The notes beneath the pieces are model-generated. The model had not been told where the DNA came from, made no database searches, and saw only the letters and a list, made by a program, of their open reading frames with translations. A stretch of 40,113 bases of DNA from a virus: positions 1 through 40,113 of IMG/VR virus record IMGVR_UViG_3300042996_000006; one strand, given 5' to 3'. Below are positions 6,274 to 12,757 of the stretch, one piece after another. A program made the translations under genes and the position numbers. Each line of letters opens with the position of its first letter. Position 1 is the first letter of the stretch.

Positions 6274-6876
6274 TCACCCGCGCTGCACCCACCGCACCGG
6301 CGCCGCCCAGAGCAGCCGCACGTCGTCGGACAGATCCCCGGTCTCGTAGCTGAACAGGCGAAACGTCCCGGGCTCCCCGCCGCGCAGCACGCGCTTTACC
6401 AGGCGCCTGCCGTCCTCGCACTGCAGGATGCAGTCCTGCCCGACCACGTCCTTGCAGACCTTCGCGACCTCCTCGGCGTAGAGGATGTCGCCGGCGCGGT
6501 AGGCCGGGTTCATGGACGTGCCCGTGACCCGAACGGCGACGGGGGCCTCGAGGCCGGGCGGGGCTGGGAAGCGATCGCCGTCCTCGTCGAGCGGAAAGAC
6601 CTCGGCGCCTGCGCCCACCTCGCCGAGAAGGCGAGCCTCTGACGGTCGCTGGCCGACGAGGGCTCCAGGGTCAGGGAGGTTGAGGGCGGCGGCGAGCTGG
6701 TGGATGCCCTTCGCGAACGGCGACGTGGCGCCGGTCTCATAACGAGACACCTGGGGCGCGGATAAGCCGGCCGCGGCGGCGAGCGCCTCCTGCGACATTC
6801 CCGCCTGAACCCTGGCATGGGTGAGCGCCGCGAGAGGCTTCGTTCCCGGGCGGCGCGCTGATCTTGGTCGCCCCAT
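6274..6876 (-). CDS. CI-type repressor with LexA-like S24 peptidase domain
   Basis: Prophage repressor of 200 residues from the ATG at 6876. An XRE-type helix-turn-helix lies at about 15-66 (MSQEALAAAAGLSAPQVSRYE). A C-terminal S24 domain has S121 in GTSMNPAYRAGD and K161 in RRLVKRVL, the expected serine-lysine dyad, and an Ala-Gly pair at 89-90 (EVGAGAEV) that fits a self-cleavage site. This predicts RecA-stimulated autocleavage and induction by DNA damage, as in lambda CI and LexA. An in-frame ATG at 6912 would add 12 residues. I prefer 6876 because it keeps two operator-motif copies upstream of the gene. No clear ribosome-binding site precedes either. Confidence 0.93.
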   Translation of the reverse strand: MGRPRSARRPGTKPLAALTHARVQAGMSQEALAAAAGLSAPQVSRYETGATSPFAKGIHQLAAALNLPDPGALVGQRPSEARLLGEVGAGAEVFPLDEDGDRFPAPPGLEAPVAVRVTGTSMNPAYRAGDILYAEEVAKVCKDVVGQDCILQCEDGRRLVKRVLRGGEPGTFRLFSYETGDLSDDVRLLWAAPVRWVQRG

Positions 6877-6895
6877 ACGTGGAAGGTGTGCGTGT

Positions 6896-6964
6896 GGCGC
6901 AAAACTCTCCATGCCGCCTGACGCAAAACCCCTTGCTCGGGTGTTTTTCGTGTGGTGCAATATA
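6896..6964 (+). promoter_or_regulatory. Right operator cluster between repressor and cro-like gene
   Basis: Three GCAA-core motifs start at 6899 (GCAAAACT), 6923 (GCAAAACC) and 6957 (GCAATATA), all in the same orientation. The 34-base spacing of the last two is the same as that of the first two copies in the left cluster (5352 and 5386). The third overlaps the proposed -10 hexamer of the cro-like gene. These are the best candidates for binding sites of the repressor and of the cro-like protein. The first two lie just upstream of the repressor start and could give autoregulation. Confidence 0.5.
6933..6961 (+). promoter_or_regulatory. Candidate rightward early promoter (PR-like), leaderless
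   Basis: TTGCTC at 6933-6938 and TGCAAT at 6956-6961 are 17 bases apart. The start point expected about 7 bases downstream falls on the A of the ATG at 6968. No ribosome-binding sequence precedes that ATG. Together these suggest a leaderless transcript for the cro-like gene. Confidence 0.4.
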
Positions 6965-6967
6965 CCC

Positions 6968-7204
6968 ATGCGCCTCGCCGACTATCTCTCAACCCACAGG
7001 ATCACCCAGTCGGCGTTCGCCGGCCGGGTCGGGGTCACGACGTCGACGATCAGCCGGCTGTGCCGCGGTCAGACGCCGCCCTCCAAGGACCTCATCTCGG
7101 CCATCGTCCGGGAAACCGGCGGCGCCGTCCTCCCCAACGACCTGTTCCCCGACGCCATGGCGCAGGTCCCCGCCGAAGCCGCGCCGGTGACGGAAGCGGC
7201 ATGA
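6968..7204 (+). CDS. Cro-like helix-turn-helix regulator
   Basis: Protein of 78 residues, divergent from the repressor. Residues 4-40 form an XRE/YdaS-like helix-turn-helix (RITQSAFAGRVGVTTSTISRLCRGQTPPS), with the remainder a short helical and acidic tail. Its size and position match Cro-type antirepressors, which shut off repressor synthesis and allow lytic growth; the function is inferred from that. The start has no visible ribosome-binding site and may be leaderless. Its stop overlaps the next start in an ATGA arrangement. Confidence 0.8.
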   Translation: MRLADYLSTHRITQSAFAGRVGVTTSTISRLCRGQTPPSKDLISAIVRETGGAVLPNDLFPDAMAQVPAEAAPVTEAA

Positions 7205-7935
7205 TGCGCCGCCGCGGTTTCTTCGCCGGACTGTTCGGCGTGGCGGCTCCGGCGGCTGCCTCGCCGCCGCTGTCCCGCGCCGACGTGGCAGCCATCGTCC
7301 GCGCGGAGTTGGCGGCGAGGGACGCGGCGATGGCCGCGCAGGCCCAGCGGTACCAGCGGGCTGTCTTGGCGCGGGTGCGCGAGCTTGCTCTGGCGGACGC
7401 TCCATTGCTGAAAGCTCGGCCCGGCGCGTTCCAGCTTTCCGCAGAGACCGAGCGGTATCGCGCCCTGGCCGCTGAGGTCTATGGCGCCGACCGCTGCTCG
7501 TCGGCCGCGAGCCTGAATGCCTGCGTGATGTCGGGGAACACGCGTCCTACCAGCGCCAAAACTCCCGCTGTGGCATCGATATCCGAGTCCGCTCCGGTCG
7601 CTTCGGCGGCGCCGACCCCGGCCCCGATCACGGCGGAGACGGTCGCCTTGTCGATCACGCCCTGCTCGCAGAGCTTTATCAACAGCCCCCCGAGCATCGC
7701 CGAGATCGCGGCCTGGTCTCGCAGTGGTGCGGTCATCGTATCCCCCATGGTTGGTCTGGACAGCCCCATGGTGGACGCGCCCGGTGCGGTGCCGCAACGG
7801 CCCGCGCCGGGCGCACTCTGCACCTCCTTCGATCCGCCGCACTGGCTGCCCGCCATCCATGGCCGGGACATTGCCGCAACGGTTCCGTCCCTGTCGCGGA
7901 AACAAGGTTTCTGCCCTGGGAGGGTCTCGGCATGA
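7201..7935 (+). CDS. Hypothetical secreted protein, only the first part convincing
   Basis: Open frame of 244 residues starting in an ATGA overlap with the cro-like gene. The first 20 residues look like a signal peptide, possibly of the twin-arginine type (MMRRRGFFAGLFGVAAPAAA). Residues 25-95 are helical (RADVAAIVRAELAARDAAMAAQAQRYQRAVLARVREL). Beyond about residue 95 (near 7485) the sequence becomes serine/alanine/proline-rich and lies exactly opposite the more protein-like leftward gene 7479-7736. No stop occurs in this frame before 7935, so either the two genes overlap in antisense or the true end was lost by a frameshift. Function unknown. Confidence 0.45.
   Translation: MMRRRGFFAGLFGVAAPAAASPPLSRADVAAIVRAELAARDAAMAAQAQRYQRAVLARVRELALADAPLLKARPGAFQLSAETERYRALAAEVYGADRCSSAASLNACVMSGNTRPTSAKTPAVASISESAPVASAAPTPAPITAETVALSITPCSQSFINSPPSIAEIAAWSRSGAVIVSPMVGLDSPMVDAPGAVPQRPAPGALCTSFDPPHWLPAIHGRDIAATVPSLSRKQGFCPGRVSA
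7479..7736 (-). CDS. Hypothetical small protein, antisense to the preceding gene
   Basis: Protein of 85 residues beginning MTAPLRDQAAISAMLGGLL, not recognised. It starts after a strong ribosome-binding sequence (GGGGGA at good spacing) and has natural composition: helices (AAISAMLGGLLIKLCEQGVIDKATVSAVIGAG) and a C-terminal FPDITQAFRLAADEQ segment. It lies wholly opposite the 3' half of the rightward frame 7201-7935 and diverges from the CII-like gene at 7932 across 195 bases with repeated motifs. I judge it more likely than the sequence opposite it. Confidence 0.55.
   Translation of the reverse strand: MTAPLRDQAAISAMLGGLLIKLCEQGVIDKATVSAVIGAGVGAAEATGADSDIDATAGVLALVGRVFPDITQAFRLAADEQRSAP
7788..7898 (+). 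promoter_or_regulatory. Divergent regulatory region with repeated CCGCAACGG motifs
   Basis: Between the leftward gene starting at 7736 and the rightward gene at 7932, the motif TGCCGCAACGG occurs twice, near 7790-7800 and at 7872-7882. The second continues as AACGGTTCCG (7878-7887), the exact reverse complement of the CGGAACCGTT shared by the elements at 8438 and 12805. CGACAG, also found beside the 8438 copy, lies three bases from the decamer on the minus strand. A site for a phage regulator is the simplest reading. Confidence 0.4.
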
Positions 7936-8378
7936 TCGCCGAGCGCGACCGCCTGGCCATGAAGGCGCGCTTCCGAGTGCTGGTGGACGCCGTCGGCGAC
8001 ATCGACACCGCTGCCCTCATCACCGGCGCCGGCAAGGGCACGCTCAGCAAGGCCTACAGCCCGCAATACCCGGACATGCCGACGGTGGACCGCGTCGCGT
8101 CGCTCGAGGCCGCGTCCGGCAAGCCGCACATGACCGCCCTGCTCGCCCGCCTTTCCGGCCATGTGCTGCTGCCGATCCCGGTCGAGCATGGCCCGGCCGG
8201 TGAGGCGCTTGCCGAGGTCCTGCGCGACGCCGGCGAGCTCGGCGGCCGCGTTGCCATCGCGCTCGGCGACGGCGAGCTGTCGGCCGACGAGATCGCCTCC
8301 CTCCTCGACGGCCTTGGGGAGCTGGCCCGCGCGGTGAGTCACGCCCAGGCCGTCCTCTCCTCGCGCAGCAAGGAATAG
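7932..8378 (+). CDS. CII/CP76-like phage regulatory protein
   Basis: Protein of 148 residues. The first 100 resemble the phage regulatory protein CII family of the CP76 type: a helix-turn-helix-like segment (DIDTAALITGAGKGTLSKAYSP, about 20-45), then PDMPTVDRVASLEAASGKPHMTALLARLSGHVLLP. The C-terminal half is helical and acidic (GELSADEIASLLDGLGELARAV). Such proteins control the lysis-lysogeny decision or early transcription; the exact role here is inferred. The start overlaps the stop of the long 7201 frame and has GGGAGG 8 bases upstream. It lies beside the operator-like repeats at 7788-7898. Confidence 0.6.
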   Translation: MIAERDRLAMKARFRVLVDAVGDIDTAALITGAGKGTLSKAYSPQYPDMPTVDRVASLEAASGKPHMTALLARLSGHVLLPIPVEHGPAGEALAEVLRDAGELGGRVAIALGDGELSADEIASLLDGLGELARAVSHAQAVLSSRSKE

Positions 8379-8418
8379 GCGGAGGCCATGCGGGCGGAAG
8401 GCGGGGTCCAATCTACCG

Positions 8419-8447
8419 ATCAATTTGACGCGACAGACGGAACCGTT
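8419..8447 (+). promoter_or_regulatory. Conserved element ATCAA-TTGACG-N7-CGGAACCGTT, copy 1
   Basis: ATCAA (8419-8423), TTGACG (8425-8430) and CGGAACCGTT (8438-8447) have the same order and spacing as in the element at 12786-12814. About 23 of 29 positions are identical. TTGACG is a good -35 hexamer, but no convincing -10 follows at 16-18 bases (TCGTAT at best), so it may be a regulator-dependent promoter. The element is followed by the hairpin-rich stretch 8501-8639. Confidence 0.5.
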
Positions 8448-8454
8448 TCGTATG

Positions 8455-8640
8455 TCGCCTGCGCGGCGTCGACCCCCATACTAAACCCGTCGTCGTCGCG
8501 GGCGGCGGAGGTACCCTCGCGCTTACAGCGCGCCTCCGCCGCCACCCAACCCCGGCCTGCGGCGGGGTCTGCCGTCACCGCAGGGTTTCTCCACGAAAAC
8601 TGCGCCCGGCCGGAAGCTTTGCCGGCCGGGCGACCTTTTG
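8455..8640 (+). ncRNA. Candidate structured RNA: three consecutive strong hairpins
   Basis: This is the heart of a 291-base stretch (8379-8669) without a convincing gene. It folds into three hairpins. The first pairs 8501-8511 with 8533-8543 (11 perfect pairs), plus an inner stem CGCGC/GCGCG around the loop TTACA. The second pairs 8549-8553 with 8564-8568 and 8555-8557 with 8561-8563. The third is an 11-pair stem at 8603-8632 followed by four T residues. A promoter-like element lies just upstream. It could be a phage small RNA or an attenuated leader of the genes from 8670. The open frame running through it is low-complexity. Confidence 0.4.
8603..8639 (+). terminator. Terminator-like hairpin before the small-gene cluster
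   Basis: Eleven perfect base pairs (CGCCCGGCCGG at 8603-8613 with 8622-8632) around an 8-base loop, followed by ACCTTTT. The T-tract is short, so termination may be partial. It would end the candidate RNA at 8455-8640 or attenuate transcription into the genes that follow. Confidence 0.55.
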
Positions 8641-8669
8641 GGCGGGAAAGGCGCGCGCCGAGCGGCGGC

Positions 8670-8924
8670 GTGATCGGCGGCGTCGGGCCGGAGGCGCTGG
8701 CCTGCGCCGTGCTGGCCCAGGCCTGGGCCGACACGCTCCGCGTCGCGCGGCGCAGCAACGGCAACCACACCGCGCCCCGTGACGCCGATGTAGACGAGGC
8801 CTGGGCGCTGCTGACCGACCGCGACGGCGAATGGGCCGATGCGAGGGAGACCTGGTGCGCGATCGCCGGCCTCTGCCCCGATGCGCTGCGCGACCGCGCC
8901 GTCGCGAGGTGCGCCGCATGCTGA
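8670..8924 (+). CDS. Small hypothetical early protein
   Basis: Protein of 84 residues from a GTG at 8670, not recognised. Sequence is helical (PEALACAVLAQAWADTLRVARRS) followed by an acidic tryptophan-rich part (DVDEAWALLTDRDGEWADARETW) and a cysteine-containing end. The frame is open back to 8388, but that part crosses the hairpin region and has no protein-like character, so I start after the hairpins. No strong ribosome-binding site is seen, and a GTG at 8709 is an alternative. It overlaps the next gene by 7 bases. Confidence 0.55.
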   Translation: MIGGVGPEALACAVLAQAWADTLRVARRSNGNHTAPRDADVDEAWALLTDRDGEWADARETWCAIAGLCPDALRDRAVARCAAC

Positions 8925-9124
8925 TCGCCCGCGGCACGGCGACCGGCGGCGGCGTCTGGATCGTCCGGCGCGACGATCGCGGGCTGGTCAGCCTGACGAT
9001 CGGCTATCCCGGGCTGCGGATGGACATCCACACGCTGTCGAACGCCTCGGCCGAGCAGCTCGGCGAGGCGCTGATCCAGGCCTCCGGCCGCCAGCCTGAC
9101 GGCCTCTCGGAGCGCGGCGCGTGA
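8918..9124 (+). CDS. Small hypothetical early protein
   Basis: Protein of 68 residues, probably a small beta-rich fold: alternating strands TGGGVWIVRRDDRGLVSLTIGYPGLRMDIHTL followed by a helix (SAEQLGEALIQASGR). It is not recognised. Its start lies 7 bases inside the previous gene and its stop overlaps the GTG of the next gene (GTGA), so it belongs to a tightly coupled cluster leading to the replication genes. Confidence 0.6.
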   Translation: MLIARGTATGGGVWIVRRDDRGLVSLTIGYPGLRMDIHTLSNASAEQLGEALIQASGRQPDGLSERGA

Positions 9125-9312
9125 CCGGCCGCCAGCGCGAGCTCCTCATCGCCGCCTCGGCGCTGCTGGCCGGCCACTTCCTGGCCGACGCGAAGCGCCA
9201 CCTGGCAGAGGCGAGGGGCGCCGGCGCGCTGGCGCTGCAGAAGCTCGAGAGCGGCGCGCACTGGCCCGAGGTGTGCCGCCTGCTCCGCCGCCAGGTCGGA
9301 CTGCCGGCATGA
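9121..9312 (+). CDS. Small helical hypothetical protein
   Basis: Protein of 63 residues beginning at a GTG that overlaps the previous stop. It is helical throughout (RQRELLIAASALLAGHFLADAKRHLAEA), with a single cysteine and a basic C-terminus (EVCRLLRRQVGLPA). No family is recognised. Its stop overlaps the ATG of the following membrane-protein gene. Position suggests an accessory early function. Confidence 0.55.
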   Translation: MTGRQRELLIAASALLAGHFLADAKRHLAEARGAGALALQKLESGAHWPEVCRLLRRQVGLPA

Positions 9313-9575
9313 GCGCCTCCGCCGCCCCGACCCGCCCGCCGCTCGACGCCACCGAGGCGATCCGCCTCCCGGCCGTGCCGGCAGAGCATCTCGACCAGGT
9401 CCTGCGCGCAGCGGGCAGCAGCCTCTACCCCGCCCTCGCGGTGCTGGTGGCGGCGATCGGCTTCCTGATCGCCCGCTGCTTCCACAGCGGCGCCCGCGCC
9501 GTGCTCCTGCGCGGCATCCCCGGCGCCATTGCATTGGCGGTGCGGCTGCATGATGGGGTGGAGGGGCGGGGCTGA
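9309..9575 (+). CDS. Small protein with one membrane segment
   Basis: Protein of 88 residues with a polar N-terminus and a hydrophobic segment at about residues 39-57 (YPALAVLVAAIGFLIA), then a more weakly hydrophobic C-terminal stretch (VLLRGIPGAIALAVRL). It is probably an inner-membrane protein of unknown role. It starts in an ATGA overlap with the previous gene and ends in a TGATG overlap with the primase gene. Confidence 0.55.
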   Translation: MSASAAPTRPPLDATEAIRLPAVPAEHLDQVLRAAGSSLYPALAVLVAAIGFLIARCFHSGARAVLLRGIPGAIALAVRLHDGVEGRG

Positions 9576-10591
9576 TGCCGCTGATCCCCGACCACGTCCT
9601 CGCCGAGATCCGCGTCCGGGTGCCGCTGCGGGAGATTGTCTCGCGGCTCACCCCGCTGAAGCGCGCCGGCAATCGCTGGAAGGGCTGCTGCCCAATCCAC
9701 GGGGAGCGCAGCCCCTCGTTCTACGTCTACCCCGACCACGTCCACTGCTACGGCTGCGGCTTCCACGGTGACGCCTTCGCCTTCGTCGTCGCGACGGAAG
9801 GCTGCAGCTTCCCCCAGGCCGTCGCGCGGCTCGCGGCGGAGGCCGGCGTGCCGATCGAGCTCGATGCGGGCGAGCGCCGCGTGCTGCCGCCGCCTCCGCC
9901 CCCTGAGCCGGAGCGCGACCCTGCCGAGGTGATCGCCCTGGCCCGCAAGTGGTGGGACGCGGCGCACCCAGTCACTGAAGGCTCGCCCGTGGCGCGCTAC
10001 CTCGCCGGGCGCGGCCTCTGGCCGGTGCCGCAGGCGGTGCTGCAGGTCCTCCGCGAGGCGGATCTCGAGCACCCCGATACCGGCCGCATCGCCATCCATC
10101 CGGTGATGCTCGCGCGGGTGGACGATGTGCGCGGCGAGCTGACGGCGGTGCACCGCACCTACCTTGCCCGGCAGGCGGACGGGTCCGTCGGCAAGCTCGC
10201 CGGCGTGGATGCGAAGATGACCTTCGGCGTCTTCCCGCCGGGCGCCGCCATTCGCCTCTTCCCGGCCGCGTCGCGCATGGGCGTGGCGGAGGGGATCGAG
10301 ACCGCACTCGCCGGCGCCGCGCTGCTGCGCGTGCGGACCTGGTCGACTGTGTCCGCCGGCGTGCTCGAGAAGTGGGTGCCGCCGGAGGGATGCGAGGAGG
10401 TCTGGATCCTCGCGGACCGGGACAAGCCGCGCGCGAAGCCGCCGCGGCCGGAAGGGCAGGGGATGCATTCTGCCCGCGTGCTGGCGGCCGAGCTCGGCCG
10501 GCGCGGCGTGGCCTGCCGCATCCGCCTGCCGCTGCCGCCGGCGGAGGACTACGCCGACGTGCTGGCGGCGCGACGTGGGGAGGCGGCGTGA
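9575..10591 (+). CDS. DNA primase with CHC2 zinc finger and Toprim domain
   Basis: Primase-like protein of 338 residues that would make primers for phage DNA replication. A CHC2-type zinc ribbon is clear: C39-x2-H42-x15-C58-x2-C61, in a context (WKGCCPIHGERSPSFYV) typical of DnaG-like and phage primases. A Toprim fold follows, with E239 in VAEGIETAL and the metal-binding D281-R282-D283 in ILADRDKP. The protein is shorter than DnaG and lacks its helicase-binding domain; the next gene supplies a helicase, so together they resemble the bifunctional primase-helicases of other phages. Start and stop overlap both neighbours (TGATG and GTGA). Confidence 0.92.
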   Translation: MPLIPDHVLAEIRVRVPLREIVSRLTPLKRAGNRWKGCCPIHGERSPSFYVYPDHVHCYGCGFHGDAFAFVVATEGCSFPQAVARLAAEAGVPIELDAGERRVLPPPPPPEPERDPAEVIALARKWWDAAHPVTEGSPVARYLAGRGLWPVPQAVLQVLREADLEHPDTGRIAIHPVMLARVDDVRGELTAVHRTYLARQADGSVGKLAGVDAKMTFGVFPPGAAIRLFPAASRMGVAEGIETALAGAALLRVRTWSTVSAGVLEKWVPPEGCEEVWILADRDKPRAKPPRPEGQGMHSARVLAAELGRRGVACRIRLPLPPAEDYADVLAARRGEAA

Positions 10592-12516
10592 CCGCGAAGA
10601 TCATCACCGGCCCCTTCTCGCCGCGCGCGCCCCAGGCGGACGCGCCTTTCGACGAAGAGGTCACCGCCCCGCCCCCCGCCCCCCCGGAGGAGGTCGAGGA
10701 TCGGAGGGGCGGCGGCTCCGGCGGCGGGCGCGGCAAGCGCGCCAAGCCCGGAGACTTCGGCCCCGTCGTGCCGCTGGGCACCACCACCAGTCGCGGCACC
10801 ACGGCGCTCGTCTTCCTCGACGCCGCCGGCAAGCGCTCCATGCTCTCCGCCGCGCAGATCCGGAATGCCTCCTGGCTGTCGCTGCTCTTCGGCGGTGATG
10901 ACGGGCGGGAGACGCTGATGCGCCTCTGGCCGAAGCGCACGCCGGTGACCGACGCCGAGGGCAAACCGGTCCTCGACGACAAGGGCGAGCCGAAGATGGC
11001 CGTGACGGGGTTCAATCCCGTGGCCGCCGGCGACGCCCTCATCTCGGCCTGCGTCCGCGCGGGCGACGCCGGCGCGGCCGAGCTTCGGCGCGACGGGCTC
11101 TGGCGGCACTCCGACGGCTCGCTGCTGCACCACTGCGGCAACCTGGTGCGGTACGCCGGCGCCGATCACGCGCCGGGGCTGCGCGACGGCATCGCGATCT
11201 ACGTCTCGGCTGAGCGCCGGGAGCCGCCCGCCCCGGCCGAGGCGACGATTGCGGAGTGCGAGGCGCTCGAGGAGGCCTTCCGTCTCTGGAACTTCGCGGA
11301 CCCGGCCTCGGCCGAGCTGCTGATGGGGCTGGTGGCCTGCGGCATCTACGGCGCCGTGCTGAGCTGGCGGCCGCACGTCTTCATCCAGGCCCTCGAGGGC
11401 AGCGGCAAGAGCTCGCTCAACCGCCTGGTCGCGCTCGCCTGCGGGGCGGGCGAGCCGTCCACCGACATCTCCGAGCCGGGCATTCGGCGGATGTACAACT
11501 CCCGCTCCGGCATCATCCCGCTGGATGAGGCAGAATCGAACGCGCATGACGTCGGGCGCGTCGTCGGCCTCATGCGCGGCGCGTCGGACGGGGAGGGGTC
11601 GAAGACCGTCCGCGCCGCGCAGGACGGCAGCGGGCATGAGGTGTTCCGCGTCGCGGGCTGCTTCCTGCTCACCGCGATCACCCAGCCGAAGATGACCGCG
11701 GCGGACCTGTCGCGCATCACCCGCATCGATCTTCGGCCGATCGAGGTCGACCGGACGGAGGAGGTGCGGGCGGCGCAGGCGATGGCGCGGGAGCTGCACC
11801 CGAAGCTGCTGGCCCGCCTCCTTGCACGCTGGCCGCAATACGAGGCGAGCCTGGCGGCAGCGCGCGAGGCGGTGCTCGCCACCGATTCCACGGGCCGCAG
11901 CGCCGACCAGCTCGGCGCGCTCTTCGCCGGCTGGTGGGTGCTGCATTCCGACGCCCCCCTTACCCCCGACCAGGCGCGGGACGTCATGCCGCGCTTCGCC
12001 GGCTTCGTCTCCACCCGGGCCGAGGCGGCCGAGCACAACACGGCCCGCCGGGCGCTCAACCACATGCTCGCCAGCCGGGTGCCGGTGGGCCTGCGCAGCG
12101 GGGACTACATGACCCTGCAGCAGGCGCTGTCGGAGGCCGACGGCGCGCACTGGGCGGCGGTGGGGGCGAAGCAGCGCGGCGACGCCGGCGTCTACGCCCT
12201 CGAGCAGCAGGCGAAGAGCTGGCGGAAGAAGCTCGGCGGTCTCGGCCTGCGGCTCATCTACGGGCCCGAGAAGGACGCCTGGCCCGGCAAGGGCCCCCCG
12301 ACCCCCGGGGTCTGGGTCAGGAATGGCGCGCCGCCGATCGAGGCGTGCTTCGCCGGCACGGAGTGGTCGGGCGGCGCATGGGAGGGGCTGCTGCGGCAGC
12401 TGCCCGATGCGCAGGTCTCGAAGACCTCCATGAAGTTCACGGGCGGCGGCCAGGACCGAGCCGTGCTGGTGATCATGGAGCACCTCGGGCTGGAGGATGC
12501 CGGCGATGACGGCTGA
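10588..12516 (+). CDS. P-loop replicative helicase/ATPase
   Basis: Protein of 642 residues from a GTG overlapping the primase stop. The first 50 residues are proline/glycine-rich and probably disordered. The central domain has a Walker A motif, EGSGKSS (about 270-276), and a Walker B-like PLDEAE (about 311-316), as in phage and plasmid D5/DUF927-like helicases that unwind DNA at the fork. Further conserved-looking segments are GCFLLTAITQPKM and ADLSRITRIDLRPI, consistent with the arginine-finger region of such ATPases. Coupling to the primase and the repeat array immediately downstream suggest that it acts at an origin located there. Confidence 0.85.
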   Translation: MTAKIITGPFSPRAPQADAPFDEEVTAPPPAPPEEVEDRRGGGSGGGRGKRAKPGDFGPVVPLGTTTSRGTTALVFLDAAGKRSMLSAAQIRNASWLSLLFGGDDGRETLMRLWPKRTPVTDAEGKPVLDDKGEPKMAVTGFNPVAAGDALISACVRAGDAGAAELRRDGLWRHSDGSLLHHCGNLVRYAGADHAPGLRDGIAIYVSAERREPPAPAEATIAECEALEEAFRLWNFADPASAELLMGLVACGIYGAVLSWRPHVFIQALEGSGKSSLNRLVALACGAGEPSTDISEPGIRRMYNSRSGIIPLDEAESNAHDVGRVVGLMRGASDGEGSKTVRAAQDGSGHEVFRVAGCFLLTAITQPKMTAADLSRITRIDLRPIEVDRTEEVRAAQAMARELHPKLLARLLARWPQYEASLAAAREAVLATDSTGRSADQLGALFAGWWVLHSDAPLTPDQARDVMPRFAGFVSTRAEAAEHNTARRALNHMLASRVPVGLRSGDYMTLQQALSEADGAHWAAVGAKQRGDAGVYALEQQAKSWRKKLGGLGLRLIYGPEKDAWPGKGPPTPGVWVRNGAPPIEACFAGTEWSGGAWEGLLRQLPDAQVSKTSMKFTGGGQDRAVLVIMEHLGLEDAGDDG

Positions 12517-12518
12517 GC

Positions 12519-12742
12519 GTTCCCGAAATGCCTGACCGTTCCCCAGAACGTTCCCTCCAAGCCTTTGAGAAGGCCCGAAGGGAACAGGGGAACGCAGGGA
12601 ACGGTGGGTTGGTGTGATGTGGGTGCGCGGGCGGGTGCGCGCGTGAGCAGCAGCAGCGTTCCCACCGTTCCCTTGTTCCAATCCTTTTAGAACAAAGGGT
12701 TAGAGGGAACAGAAAAGGGAACGGTTAACTGATTTAGGGAAC
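12519..12742 (+). repeat. Iteron-like array of GGGAAC/GTTCCC, candidate replication origin
   Basis: Eleven exact copies of one hexamer in 224 bases. GTTCCC starts at 12519, 12538 and 12550; GGGAAC at 12580, 12588 and 12597; GTTCCC at 12658 and 12667 with a variant GTTCCA at 12675; GGGAAC at 12705, 12717 and 12737. The order is two blocks, each three inverted then three direct. The next base after GGGAAC is always G or A. Between the blocks GGGTGCGCG is repeated at 12621 and 12633. The second block is AT-rich for this genome (12680-12735), as expected for a DNA-unwinding element. It directly follows the primase and helicase genes. Confidence 0.6.
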
Positions 12743-12757
12743 AGGGGGTCGAAGGCG

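Noticed and set aside
8388-8669. The first 94 codons of the frame leading to the gene at 8670.
   Set aside because: They run through three strong hairpins with no protein-like pattern, so I begin the gene after them.
10549-12681. Very long leftward open frame (710 codons) opposite the helicase gene.
   Set aside because: It mirrors the helicase codons, is arginine/histidine/glycine-rich without domain-like order, and has no ribosome-binding site. It is a by-product of high third-position GC.
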